Origin: Verrucomicrobiota bacterium JB022
Lineage (GTDB): Bacteria > Verrucomicrobiota > Verrucomicrobiia > Opitutales > Oceanipulchritudinaceae
Assembly: GCA_030673845.1 (NCBI GenBank)
Contig: JAUTCQ010000001.1
Location: forward strand, 62,001 to 126,000
Direction of reading: 5' to 3'
Length of the DNA: 64,000 bases
Shown: positions 53,701-64,000 of the stretch, piece by piece
Position numbering within the stretch: the stretch's first letter is position 1
Layout: every line of letters starts with the position of its first letter
The notes under the pieces: generated by a model
What the model was told of the DNA's origin: nothing
Database searches by the model: none
What the model saw: only the letters and a program-made list of their open reading frames with translations
Program-made: the position numbers and the translations under genes

Positions 53701-54174
53701 GCGCTCGTGCACTGGTGGAGCCTCGTCGACCCCTACATGCCGATCCAGAACCTCGACGTACTCACGATCCTGGGCTTCGTCATCCTGGCCGGGGTAGTGG
53801 TCAATAACGCGATCCTCATCGTGCACCAGTCGCTCAACTTCCTGCGCGGCGAAGACGAAAACGGCGACAAGATCGAAGTCATGACGCCGCGTGCCGCCAT
53901 CGCTGCCGCCGTGAAGAGCCGGGTGCGCCCCATTCTCATGAGCACGTTGACCTCAGTCGGTGGCATGTTGCCGCTGGTGCTGATGCCCGGCTCGGGTTCG
54001 GAGCTCTACCGTGGCCTCGGCGCCGTGGTGACGGGGGGCCTCGTCGTCTCGACCGTCTTCACGCTCGTGCTCGTGCCGCTCACCCTCTCCGTGCTGATCG
54101 ACGTGCAGACCCGCTTTGGCGTCCGCCAGAGCACCGAAGCTGCGCCGGCCGATGCCGTGCCGTCGCGCGGCTAA
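50776..54174 (+). CDS. RND-family efflux pump permease (AcrB-like)
   Basis: This 1132-residue inner-membrane pump has 12 helices and two large periplasmic loops. N-terminal motif: MNSLIQLAIRQPITVAVGMI. The proton-relay Asp pair region is GMAFAVGMVVDNAIVVIENV in TM4. Later motifs are FLALVVYLVMVVLFQSWAYP-like, and VVNNAILIVHQSLNF in the second half. It is longer than AcrB (about 1050). The extra length lies in the second periplasmic loop. It exports drugs or toxic organics using proton entry. The substrate cannot be told. Confidence 0.93.
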   Translation: MNSLIQLAIRQPITVAVGMILSLLAGFMALQSVSVQMAPEVDSVVISVTTHWEAASPQEIETDVVEPQEERLGNVGGLLSLTSISSAGQGQLRLEFRTGTDINKAMAEVVQKLDEVPGYPAGVDEPVVEDVDPESVDYIAWIGLSSSDPNFDATTLYDFIERRLNPRFERIPGVSQVGLVGARESELQVHVDPLALAQRGITYSQLMDAFQLSNGNFSGGQLEEGKNNIRIRSVGRFPDVDAVENMIIRRDEYGPVFVKDVASVTQHYKEMTDWVRARGVLMPFINFQLESGANLLDTMAAIQHEVDRLNAPGGLLEQQAARLGIDGKLELVQTYDSTEYVHAALELVQSNIMVGGVLAVITLLLFLRSLRTIGIIALAIPVSVIGSIVILVALGRSINIISLAGMAFAVGMVVDNAIVVIENVFRHLEMGKSPKQASLDGAKEVGGAVVASTLTTLVVFLPILLIQEQAGQLFRDISLAIMAAVGLSLIVSVTVIPAAASVLLKRAPSAEEREAKARNAKPQGRLQRLGAKLGSLPDVMERFIYRLNGSWAARLGVIGGFALVTIVGTALLMPPLDYLPKGNRNIVFGILFPPPGYSAAQMSVIGDRMEARVRPSWEATEDKFAAEAVLRGHASNGEDNRTEVPVGDGSGATVLPPEIEHYFLVSWQGRMFQVAITSDHHRIVDALPLLNHAAGDTAAPDIMSFAFQFPLFQTGGTTGSAIKIDLVGDELEQVSGGAMALMMKLIENFGPYSVTPEPANFLLPTPELRIVPNDERLRELGMTRRDVGLAVQANGDGLLLPRQYQMQGELKDIKLVSVDALAEDPIEALLSLPVATPDGEVVDLRSLATVERIRSPEQIKHVDRQRAVTLQFTPPPNLPLEDAIAYLEQAEQDLRASGAIAPVIEMNLAGSAGALNQIKEVLLGDGSLMGTITSSLFLAFLVVYLVMVVLFQSWAYPLVIMTSVPLATFGGFLGLALVHWWSLVDPYMPIQNLDVLTILGFVILAGVVVNNAILIVHQSLNFLRGEDENGDKIEVMTPRAAIAAAVKSRVRPILMSTLTSVGGMLPLVLMPGSGSELYRGLGAVVTGGLVVSTVFTLVLVPLTLSVLIDVQTRFGVRQSTEAAPADAVPSRG

Positions 54175-54193
54175 TCCCACCCGTCCAAAGACC

Positions 54194-55624
54194 ATGAAAG
54201 CACTTCCTTTGCTCAGCGCTCCCTTGCTGCTCGCCATCCTGACCGGTTGCAGCATCGGCAGCAAATATCAGGCGCCCGACGATTCTGCGGCGGCCGCCGC
54301 CACCTTCAAGCACGCCCCGGCCTCGCCCGTCGAGGCCGACTATATCGCAGACCAGTGGTGGACCGCCTATGGCGACCCACGCCTGAACGGCCTCGTGGCG
54401 ACCTTTGTGCAGCGTAACCAGGACTTGGCCGCCGCTGCCGCCCGCATGGACCAGGCGATTGCCCGGCTGGGGCTCTCGCGGGCGGATAAGTGGCCGCAGC
54501 TCGACGTAGAGGGTAACTACACCCGCGACCGCCGTCAGCGTCTCTTCGGCCAGAACGAGACCCAGAACACCTTCGACGCCCGCGCCGTCGCGAGTTACGA
54601 GGTGGACCTGTGGGGCAGGGTGCGCGGCCTCGTGGACTCCGCCAAGGCCGAGGCCCAGGCCGAGACTGCCAGTTACGATGCCACGCGGCTCGCGCTCCTG
54701 GCCGAAGTGGTGCGCACTTACCTGACGCTGCGTACCGTCGATGCCGAGATCGCCTTGCTCGACCGCACGGTGGAGCTGCGCGAGGGCGGTTTTGAGCGGA
54801 TCCAGAGCCTGCACGAGGCGGGTGATGCGGACGGGCTCGCCTTGGCTCAGGCCCGGACCGAGCTGGAGCTGACCAATGCCGAAGCCATCGGTCTGCGCAA
54901 CCTGCGGGGCTCGTTGGAAAACGCGCTGGCGGTGCTCGTGGGGGTGTCGCCCAGCGGCTTCCGCCTCGATGCGGAGACGGCGGCGATCTTGCCGCCCCTC
55001 CCGGCCGTGCCGGTAGGCCTGCCGCTGGATGCGCTCCGGCAGCGGCCCGACGTGTTTGCAGCGGAGCGGCGCCTGCAGGCCGCGCACGAGCGCATCGGTG
55101 TGGCGCAGGCGGATTACCTGCCGCGCATCCAGTTGGTCGGCACGGCAGGCTACGCCAGCACCCAGGCGGAAGACTTCGCCGAGTGGAGCACCCGCGCGTG
55201 GTCGATCATGCCCAGCGTGACGCTGCCGATCTTCAATGCCGGGCGCATCGGGGCCAATGTCGACCGCGCTCGCGCCGAAGCCGAAGCGGCCCAAGCCGAC
55301 TACCGCCAGACGGTGCTCGTCGCCATCCGTGAAGTCGAAGACGCGCTCAACGCCAATGCGGTCCTGGCCCGCCAGATGGACGCCCAGCAGCGTGCGGTGG
55401 CGGCGGCGGAAAACGCTTCGGAGATCTCGCACCTGCGCTACGACAGCGGCCTTGTCAGCTACCTGGAGGTGGTCGATACCGAGCGCACGCACCTCGACGC
55501 CCAGCGCCAACTGACCGATCTGCAGCGCCAGCGCTATGCCGCGCAAGTGGAGCTGGTCCGCGCTCTGGGCGGTGGCTGGGGCAATGCCTCGGAGCACGCC
55601 CGTGACTACGTGGCCGCCAACTGA
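54194..55624 (+). CDS. Outer-membrane efflux lipoprotein (NodT/OprM family)
   Basis: This 476-residue TolC-type channel has a lipoprotein signal (LLAILTGC) with lipidated Cys18. The usual QWWTAYGDPRLNGLV opening is followed by two repeated helical units (about residues 60-260 and 265-465). The closing part is LRYDSGLVSYLEVVDTERT. With the adaptor and permease it completes a tripartite pump. The start is ATG 54194, 19 bases after the permease stop. A terminator follows at 55699. Confidence 0.92.
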   Translation: MKALPLLSAPLLLAILTGCSIGSKYQAPDDSAAAAATFKHAPASPVEADYIADQWWTAYGDPRLNGLVATFVQRNQDLAAAAARMDQAIARLGLSRADKWPQLDVEGNYTRDRRQRLFGQNETQNTFDARAVASYEVDLWGRVRGLVDSAKAEAQAETASYDATRLALLAEVVRTYLTLRTVDAEIALLDRTVELREGGFERIQSLHEAGDADGLALAQARTELELTNAEAIGLRNLRGSLENALAVLVGVSPSGFRLDAETAAILPPLPAVPVGLPLDALRQRPDVFAAERRLQAAHERIGVAQADYLPRIQLVGTAGYASTQAEDFAEWSTRAWSIMPSVTLPIFNAGRIGANVDRARAEAEAAQADYRQTVLVAIREVEDALNANAVLARQMDAQQRAVAAAENASEISHLRYDSGLVSYLEVVDTERTHLDAQRQLTDLQRQRYAAQVELVRALGGGWGNASEHARDYVAAN

Positions 55625-55655
55625 CCTATTTTGCCGATAATCAGAGAGTCAGTAG

Positions 55656-55682
55656 GATAGATACAGATACAGATAGATAGAT
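55656..55682. repeat. GATA/GATACA simple tandem repeat
   Basis: A 27-base stretch is built from GATA, GATACA, GATACA, GATA, GATA and GAT units in the short gap after the pump operon. Such low-complexity tracts are rare in this GC-rich sequence. It is probably prone to slippage. No function is seen. Confidence 0.75.
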
Positions 55683-55698
55683 CGTGAACCAACCAAGA

Positions 55699-55727
55699 GG
55701 GCCGTCCTGCGGGGCGGCCCTTTCTTT
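55699..55727 (+). terminator. Terminator after the RND pump operon
   Basis: GGGCCG (55699-55704) pairs with CGGCCC (55715-55720), followed by TTTCTTT. The stem can be extended inwards by CC/GG. Confidence 0.8.
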
Positions 55728-55737
55728 GTGAAGGGAT

Positions 55738-56907
55738 TCAGGAACGCCGGGTGAAAGAGGCGCCGGGCCAGGGCAGGCGAATGATAAAGGTCACCCCGTC
55801 GTCTTCCTGCTCTGCGGAGATGGTGCCGTCGAAAAGCGCGAGGATGCGCGAGGCGAGGGCGGGCCCGAGGCCGAGGTGGACCCCTGCCGTCTGGATTTCG
55901 GAGATGGCGAAGGGCTCGAACATGCGCAGCCGCACCTCCTCGTCGAGATAGGTTTCGATGCTGACGAGCCGTAGCTCGAAGTGGTCGTTCAGCTGGATCA
56001 CGGCGCGGCACTCGCGGTGGGGAGCCATGTTGCGGCAGGCGCGCATCAGCGATTCAAGCGCGCGGCGCAGGCTGGCAACGTCGGCCAACAGCAGGTGGGT
56101 AGGCGTCAACTGATCGAAGCCTTCCAGCTGCCACTCGCTGAAGGGGAGGGTGCGCATCAGCTCGTCGATCCGCAGGGGGCTTTTGGCGAGGCTCTCCGGG
56201 CGCACCTCCACTTCGCTCAACATCAAGGCATCGTTCAGGATGTCGAGCAGGCGCCGCTCGGCATTCTCGAAAACCGGTTGCAGGTCCTGCACCTGTGGGT
56301 CGTCGGGGAAGCTGTCGAAAAGAATCCCCGCCACGCCCAGAATGCCGTTGAGCGGTGTGCGCAGCTCGTGCGCGATCAGGTGCAAAAATTCGTCTTTCGC
56401 ATGGTCGAGCATCTTGAGCCGGTCGTTGGCCAGCTCAAGCTGTTCGGTGCGCACAGAGACGAGGCGCTCCAGCTCGTGGTTGACGGCTTCGAGCTGCCGT
56501 CGGGTTTCGCGGAGCTGGAGGTGGGTGCGCACACGGGCTTCGACTTCTTCCAGCTCGAACGGTTTGGTGATGTAGTCGACTCCGCCCACGCGAAAGGCCG
56601 TCACCTTGTCGAGCGTTTCCGACAGGGCACTGATGAAAATAACGGGAACGTGGGCCAGATCTGGAATCGCCTTCAACCGCCGACAGACTTCGTAGCCGTC
56701 CATGTCAGGCATGTTCACGTCGAGCAGGATCAGGTCGGGGCAGCGGGCGAGGGCGGCCTGCAGGGCAATTTCGCCGTTAGGGGCAGGGCGAACGCGATAT
56801 CCCCAGCGTTTAAGCGCCTGGCTCAACACCCTCAGATTCGCGGGGGTATCGTCTACTGCCAAGATATCGAGGGGCTCCCCGTTATGCTGACCCGTGGGTG
56901 TTTGCAT
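55738..56907 (-). CDS. Receiver-histidine kinase protein
   Basis: This 389-residue soluble protein has an N-terminal receiver (LAVDDTPANLRVL, phospho-acceptor Asp63 in LILLDVNMPD, Lys115 in ITKPFE). A coiled coil covers residues 120-170, then HisKA with His180 in IAHELRTPLNGILG. The ATPase domain is weak: the G boxes are poorly kept (GVHLGLGPALASRIL), so kinase activity may be reduced. The start is Met 56907 or one six codons earlier. It is divergent from the hybrid kinase at 57143. Confidence 0.85.
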   Translation of the reverse strand: MQTPTGQHNGEPLDILAVDDTPANLRVLSQALKRWGYRVRPAPNGEIALQAALARCPDLILLDVNMPDMDGYEVCRRLKAIPDLAHVPVIFISALSETLDKVTAFRVGGVDYITKPFELEEVEARVRTHLQLRETRRQLEAVNHELERLVSVRTEQLELANDRLKMLDHAKDEFLHLIAHELRTPLNGILGVAGILFDSFPDDPQVQDLQPVFENAERRLLDILNDALMLSEVEVRPESLAKSPLRIDELMRTLPFSEWQLEGFDQLTPTHLLLADVASLRRALESLMRACRNMAPHRECRAVIQLNDHFELRLVSIETYLDEEVRLRMFEPFAISEIQTAGVHLGLGPALASRILALFDGTISAEQEDDGVTFIIRLPWPGASFTRRS

Positions 56908-56967
56908 GAAGATATATGAAGACAAAACCTCTGATTTAGCGCAAGGTAAAGCTGGATGAAGCCTCTG

Positions 56968-56991
56968 TTTTACAGCAAAAATATTGTAAAA
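56968..56991. promoter_or_regulatory. Inverted repeat in the divergent kinase promoter region
   Basis: TTTTACA (56968-56974) and TGTAAAA (56985-56991) are separated by 10 bases. It is in the AT-rich gap between two divergent sensor genes, so an operator is plausible. No regulator is identified. Confidence 0.35.
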
Positions 56992-57142
56992 TTACGTAGC
57001 TTTTGTTGGTATTATGCTTTAGTTTTTTACTCTTGGCGAGCAAAGTCGGAAGTTCATCGCTTTCTGGAAGATACAGAAGTAAAAATACGGTCGACATCTG
57101 GGGGTAAATCAGTCATGGATTGCAGGGTTATCCCCTGTGTCT

Positions 57143-61182
<4,040 letters not shown>

Positions 61183-61199
61183 CCCCCCGTTCTCCCGCC

Positions 61200-61577
61200 A
61201 TGCCCCCCACCACCAAGGTTTTCATCCTTGACGACGACCCAGCCGTCACCGGCTTGCTGAAGGCGAAGCTCGGCAAGGTCGACGGCTTTGAAGTGCGCGC
61301 CACCAATCTCCCGCGCCAGGCCGCCAGCCTCATTGCCCAGTTCCAGCCCCACATCGTGATCTGCGACATCGACATGGGCGACTTCGACGGCGGCATGGTC
61401 GCGCGTCAGCTCAAGGACCAGCCTGAAACGGCCAACATCCCGGTGCTGTTCCTGACCTCGCTCGTCAGCGCCAATCAGGTGCGCCAGAGCGAAGGCGTGA
61501 TCGGTGGTCGCCAGATGATCTCCAAAGACGCCACCGTGCCCGACTTGCTCCAGCGCATCCGCACGATGCTGGGGTAG
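61200..61577 (+). CDS. Single-domain response regulator (CheY-like)
   Basis: This 125-residue receiver has the acidic pair in FILDDDPAV, phospho-acceptor Asp56 in IVICDIDMGD, Thr in LFLTSL and the last-strand Lys in MISKDAT. It has no DNA-binding or enzymatic output, so it probably ends the local phosphorelay by binding a partner protein. It is third in the operon with the two hybrid kinases and convergent with glpK. Confidence 0.9.
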   Translation: MPPTTKVFILDDDPAVTGLLKAKLGKVDGFEVRATNLPRQAASLIAQFQPHIVICDIDMGDFDGGMVARQLKDQPETANIPVLFLTSLVSANQVRQSEGVIGGRQMISKDATVPDLLQRIRTMLG

Positions 61578-61583
61578 GGCGGC

Positions 61584-63080
61584 TCAACCCTGCGCCCAAG
61601 CCTTGGCGCGACCCAGGGCCCGGGCCCAGTCGGCTTTCAAGGGTTCGATGGGGGCGAGCGGAGCCGGGGTGAATACGCGATCTTCCTGCCAGCAGTGGGC
61701 AATGTCTGCCCGGTCTTCCCAGTAGCCGACGGCGAGCCCGGCGAGAAACGCGGCCCCGAGCGCGGTCGTTTCGATCGACTTGGGCCGCACTACGGGCACG
61801 CCCAGCAAGTCGGCCTGAAACTGCAGGAGCAGCTCGCTGCGCGACGCCCCGCCGTCGACCGCCAGCCGCTTGAGCGGCATGCCCGAGTCGGCCTCCATAC
61901 AGCGGATAAGGTCGGCGCTCTGGAAGGCGATCGACTCCAGCGCGGCCCGGCAGAGATGCCCCCGATTGGCCCCACGCGTCAGACCCAGAATCGTGCCGCG
62001 CGCGTTCGGGTCCCAATGCGGCGCGCCCAGCCCCACGAAGGCAGGCACGAGATAGACGCCCCCGTTGTCGGGCACACTGGCGGCGAGCACGTCGCATTCG
62101 GGCGCGCTCTGGATGATTTTCAACTCGTCGCGCAGCCACTGGATTACGGCCCCTGCGATGAAGACCGAGCCCTCCAAGGCGTATTCCGTGCGTTGGCCGA
62201 GCCTCCAGGCCACTGTGGTCAACAGGTTGTTCTGCGAGGCGATGGGCACTTCGCCGGTGTGCATGAGCAGGAAGCAGCCGGTGCCGTAGGTGTTCTTGGC
62301 CATGCCCAGCTCAAAGCAGTTCTGGCCAAAAAGGGCGGCCTGCTGGTCTCCGGCGGCCCCGGCAATCGGCACCTCGCCCGGGTAATAGTGCCGCGAGATG
62401 TGCCCGTAGACTTCGCTGCACGATTTGATCTCGGGCAGCATGGCGCGCGGAATGCGCAGGATCTCCAGCAGCTCGTCGTCCCAGTCGCCCGTTTCGAGGT
62501 TGTAGAGGAGGGTGCGGGAGGCGTTGGACGCATCCGTCACGTGCGCCTTGCCGTCGGTAAATTTCCAGATCAGCCAGGTATCGACCGTGCCGAAGAGCAA
62601 GTCTCCGTTCTCGGCCTTCTGGCGTGCGCCGTCCACGTGGTCGAGGATCCAGGCGATCTTGGTGCCCGAGAAGTAAGGGTCGAGCCGCAGGCCCGTTTTG
62701 GTGGCAAAGGTTTCTTCCAGCCCCTGCTCGATCAGCTGCCTGCACGCGCCGGCGGTGCGGCGGTCTTGCCAGACGATGGCGCGATAGACGGGGCGGCCGG
62801 TGTGGCGGTCCCATACAAGGGTCGTTTCGCGCTGGTTGGTGATGCCCACGGCGGCGATGTGCTCCGCATCGAGGTTGGCGCGCGAGACGGCTTCGGCGGC
62901 GACGCTGCTCTGGCTCGACCAGATGTCGAGCGGGTCGTGCTCCACCCAGCCAGGTTGGGGATAGTGCTGGGGAAACTCCCGCTGCGCCATGCTGATCGCG
63001 TTGCCGGAGCGGTCGAAGACGATAGCGCGGGAACTGGTCGTCCCCTGGTCGATGGCCAGAACGTATTGGGGTTTCTTCAT
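61584..63080 (-). CDS. glpK: Glycerol kinase
   Basis: This 498-residue FGGY kinase phosphorylates glycerol to glycerol 3-phosphate. It starts [18 protein letters not shown] and has [14 protein letters not shown] and [19 protein letters not shown]-like [19 protein letters not shown]. The ATP-site motifs are [10 protein letters not shown] and [15 protein letters not shown], and [18 protein letters not shown] is near the end. The length is normal for GlpK. It stands alone: no glpF or glpD is within view. It ends 7 bases from the convergent response-regulator gene. Confidence 0.96.
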   Translation of the reverse strand: MKKPQYVLAIDQGTTSSRAIVFDRSGNAISMAQREFPQHYPQPGWVEHDPLDIWSSQSSVAAEAVSRANLDAEHIAAVGITNQRETTLVWDRHTGRPVYRAIVWQDRRTAGACRQLIEQGLEETFATKTGLRLDPYFSGTKIAWILDHVDGARQKAENGDLLFGTVDTWLIWKFTDGKAHVTDASNASRTLLYNLETGDWDDELLEILRIPRAMLPEIKSCSEVYGHISRHYYPGEVPIAGAAGDQQAALFGQNCFELGMAKNTYGTGCFLLMHTGEVPIASQNNLLTTVAWRLGQRTEYALEGSVFIAGAVIQWLRDELKIIQSAPECDVLAASVPDNGGVYLVPAFVGLGAPHWDPNARGTILGLTRGANRGHLCRAALESIAFQSADLIRCMEADSGMPLKRLAVDGGASRSELLLQFQADLLGVPVVRPKSIETTALGAAFLAGLAVGYWEDRADIAHCWQEDRVFTPAPLAPIEPLKADWARALGRAKAWAQG

Positions 63081-63382
63081 GGGGCTTTCGACCGCGACAT
63101 TATACGATTTTCGCTTCGCGAGAAAGGTCGGAGTGGAGAAAGACCCTTAAAAACAGCGTCCAGGATCGCAAAAAGCACCCTGAGAGCGCTTCGCAGGCCC
63201 AATGTTCCCTAACCTCGCATTGATCGAGCATGGATCGCATTCCTGCCAGTGCGGCAGAGCGTCGTGCCCATGGGAAGAATCGTGCGCCGCATCAATCGAC
63301 CGAACCTTCGGGCACAGCTTTCCTATCGCTGGATGAGGAAAAAGATGGCGTGCAACCCGCACCGCCGTAGTTTCTTCTGAAA
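63081..63382. other. Non-coding stretch upstream of glpK
   Basis: No supported gene is seen in these 302 bases. A plus-strand frame of 46 codons (63230-63370) exists but has no family, signal or ribosome binding site. The glpK promoter must lie near 63081-63150, where no clear -35/-10 pair stands out. Confidence 0.4.
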
Positions 63383-63459
63383 TGGTGGGAGATGGCAGAG
63401 TTGAACTGCCGACCTCCAGTGTGTCATACTGGCGCTCTAACCAACTGAGCTAATCCCCC
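63383..63459 (-). tRNA. tRNA-Val (GAC)
   Basis: The 77-base gene begins GGGGGATTAGCTCAG on the minus strand. The anticodon stem is CCAGT/ACTGG around loop ATGACAC, giving anticodon GAC. The T-arm is CAGTTCAACTCTG and the acceptor pairs GGGGGAT with ATCTCCC (one G-T pair). CCA is encoded (63383-63385). Confidence 0.95.
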
Positions 63460-63528
63460 GTAAGAAGAAAAACATTGATAAAACCACCTCGCGTGGTTGT
63501 TTCAAGATAAAAATACGCCTTTTCTCAA

Positions 63529-64000
63529 ATGCTCCACTATTTGCGGATCCGAAACCTCGCCTTGATCGACGAAATTGAGCTGGAGTTCGCCTCGGGACTC
63601 ACGGCGGTCACGGGTGAGACCGGGGCCGGTAAGTCCATCTTGCTCGGTGCTTTAAAGCTGCTTTCAGGCTCGCGGTCGGACAAATCGGTGATCCGTCAGG
63701 GGCAGGAGCGTTGCGAAGTGGAGGCCGTCCTGCACTTTGCCGACTCCAAGGAGCTGGATGCCCGCCTTGAAGGCTTGGGCCTCCCCCCGACCGAAGAGGG
63801 TAACCTGGTGCTGCAACGCACGATCCACCGCAGCAAGCCGGCCAAGGTGCAGATCAATGGCAGCCTGAGCACGGTTGCGCTCCTGCAGGAGCTGGGTACG
63901 GAGTGGATCGACTTTCACGGCCCGGGCGAGCCGCAGAAGCTGCATCACGAACGCTGGCAGTTGTCGCTGCTCGATGCTTTTGCCCAAAACGAGAGCCTGC
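63529..64000 (+). CDS. recN: DNA repair protein RecN, N-terminal fragment
   Basis: Starting at ATG 63529 and running off the right edge, 157 residues are visible. They open MLHYLRIRNLALIDEIELEF and hold the Walker A motif GETGAGKSILLGALKLL, then the RecN-specific SDKSVIRQG and a WIDFHGPGE segment, where HGQ is more usual. RecN is an SMC-like ATPase acting early in double-strand break repair. It sits 69 bases beyond the divergently oriented tRNA-Val. Confidence 0.93.
   Translation, partial: MLHYLRIRNLALIDEIELEFASGLTAVTGETGAGKSILLGALKLLSGSRSDKSVIRQGQERCEVEAVLHFADSKELDARLEGLGLPPTEEGNLVLQRTIHRSKPAKVQINGSLSTVALLQELGTEWIDFHGPGEPQKLHHERWQLSLLDAFAQNESL

Noticed and set aside
50695-53826. Long minus-strand frame opposite the RND permease
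   Set aside because: Same cause: low-complexity His/Asp/Arg-rich translation and a clear AcrB-like protein on the plus strand.
55656-55682. CRISPR-like array
   Set aside because: Units of 4-6 bases with no spacers; a simple tandem repeat. No cas gene in the window.
63230-63370. 46-codon plus-strand frame between glpK and tRNA-Val
   Set aside because: No ribosome binding site, signal, helix or family; composition is not clearly protein-like.

Overview
The window is about 64 kb of a high-GC chromosome from a member of the Verrucomicrobiota, most likely the class Opitutia (marine Puniceicoccus/Coraliomargarita-like). This placement is an inference. It rests on three PEP-CTERM exported proteins, an alternative complex III (Act) operon joined to a cbb3-type oxidase, a short 196-residue EF-Ts next to rpsB, and a split three-gene transhydrogenase. 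No plasmid, prophage, CRISPR array or rRNA gene was seen. The ends cut through priA (left) and recN (right).

Layout. 1-3 kb: the priA tail, a 220-bp nested-palindrome repeat, and three PEP-CTERM genes on the minus strand with near-copied terminators. 3-13.7 kb: a lipoprotein, pntAA-pntAB-pntB, a polysaccharide pyruvyl transferase of different base composition, two CsbD-like genes, two MscS-type channels (one with a cyclic-nucleotide domain) and a soluble PQQ sugar dehydrogenase. 13.8-15.3 kb: soxR with two sox boxes and a divergent short-chain dehydrogenase. 15.4-20.5 kb: a TonB-dependent receptor, a YfiR-like protein and a CHASE8 hybrid histidine kinase. 20.7-28.3 kb: rpsB-tsf, a few small or poorly known genes, carA, and a copper-type P-ATPase. 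28.6-40.5 kb: one unbroken run holding the Act complex, a CcoS-like protein and the cbb3 oxidase. This forms a quinol-to-oxygen respiratory chain.

40.5-48.5 kb: cysK, photolyase, an ACT-domain protein, tRNA-Leu, a non-coding stretch with a MITE-like element and a second copy of the 220-bp repeat, an acetyltransferase, an aldo/keto reductase and a glycosyltransferase. 48.6-55.6 kb: a TetR regulator and a three-part RND efflux pump, linked by three copies of a TTGAC-N6-GTCAA operator. 55.7-61.6 kb: four two-component proteins with no DNA-binding output domain. 61.6-64 kb: glpK, tRNA-Val and the start of recN.

The best candidate for something undescribed is the repeat pair at 316-535 and 44975-45196. 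Both copies have about 20-bp terminal inverted repeats and the same four internal hairpins. The hairpin stems differ in sequence between copies but keep their pairing, and the two copies lie in opposite orientation. Other leads are a canonical sox-box promoter that fires towards the 3' end of soxR, a PEP-CTERM-plus-terminator 3' cassette that looks copied between unrelated genes, and the Act-CcoS-cbb3 gene run.
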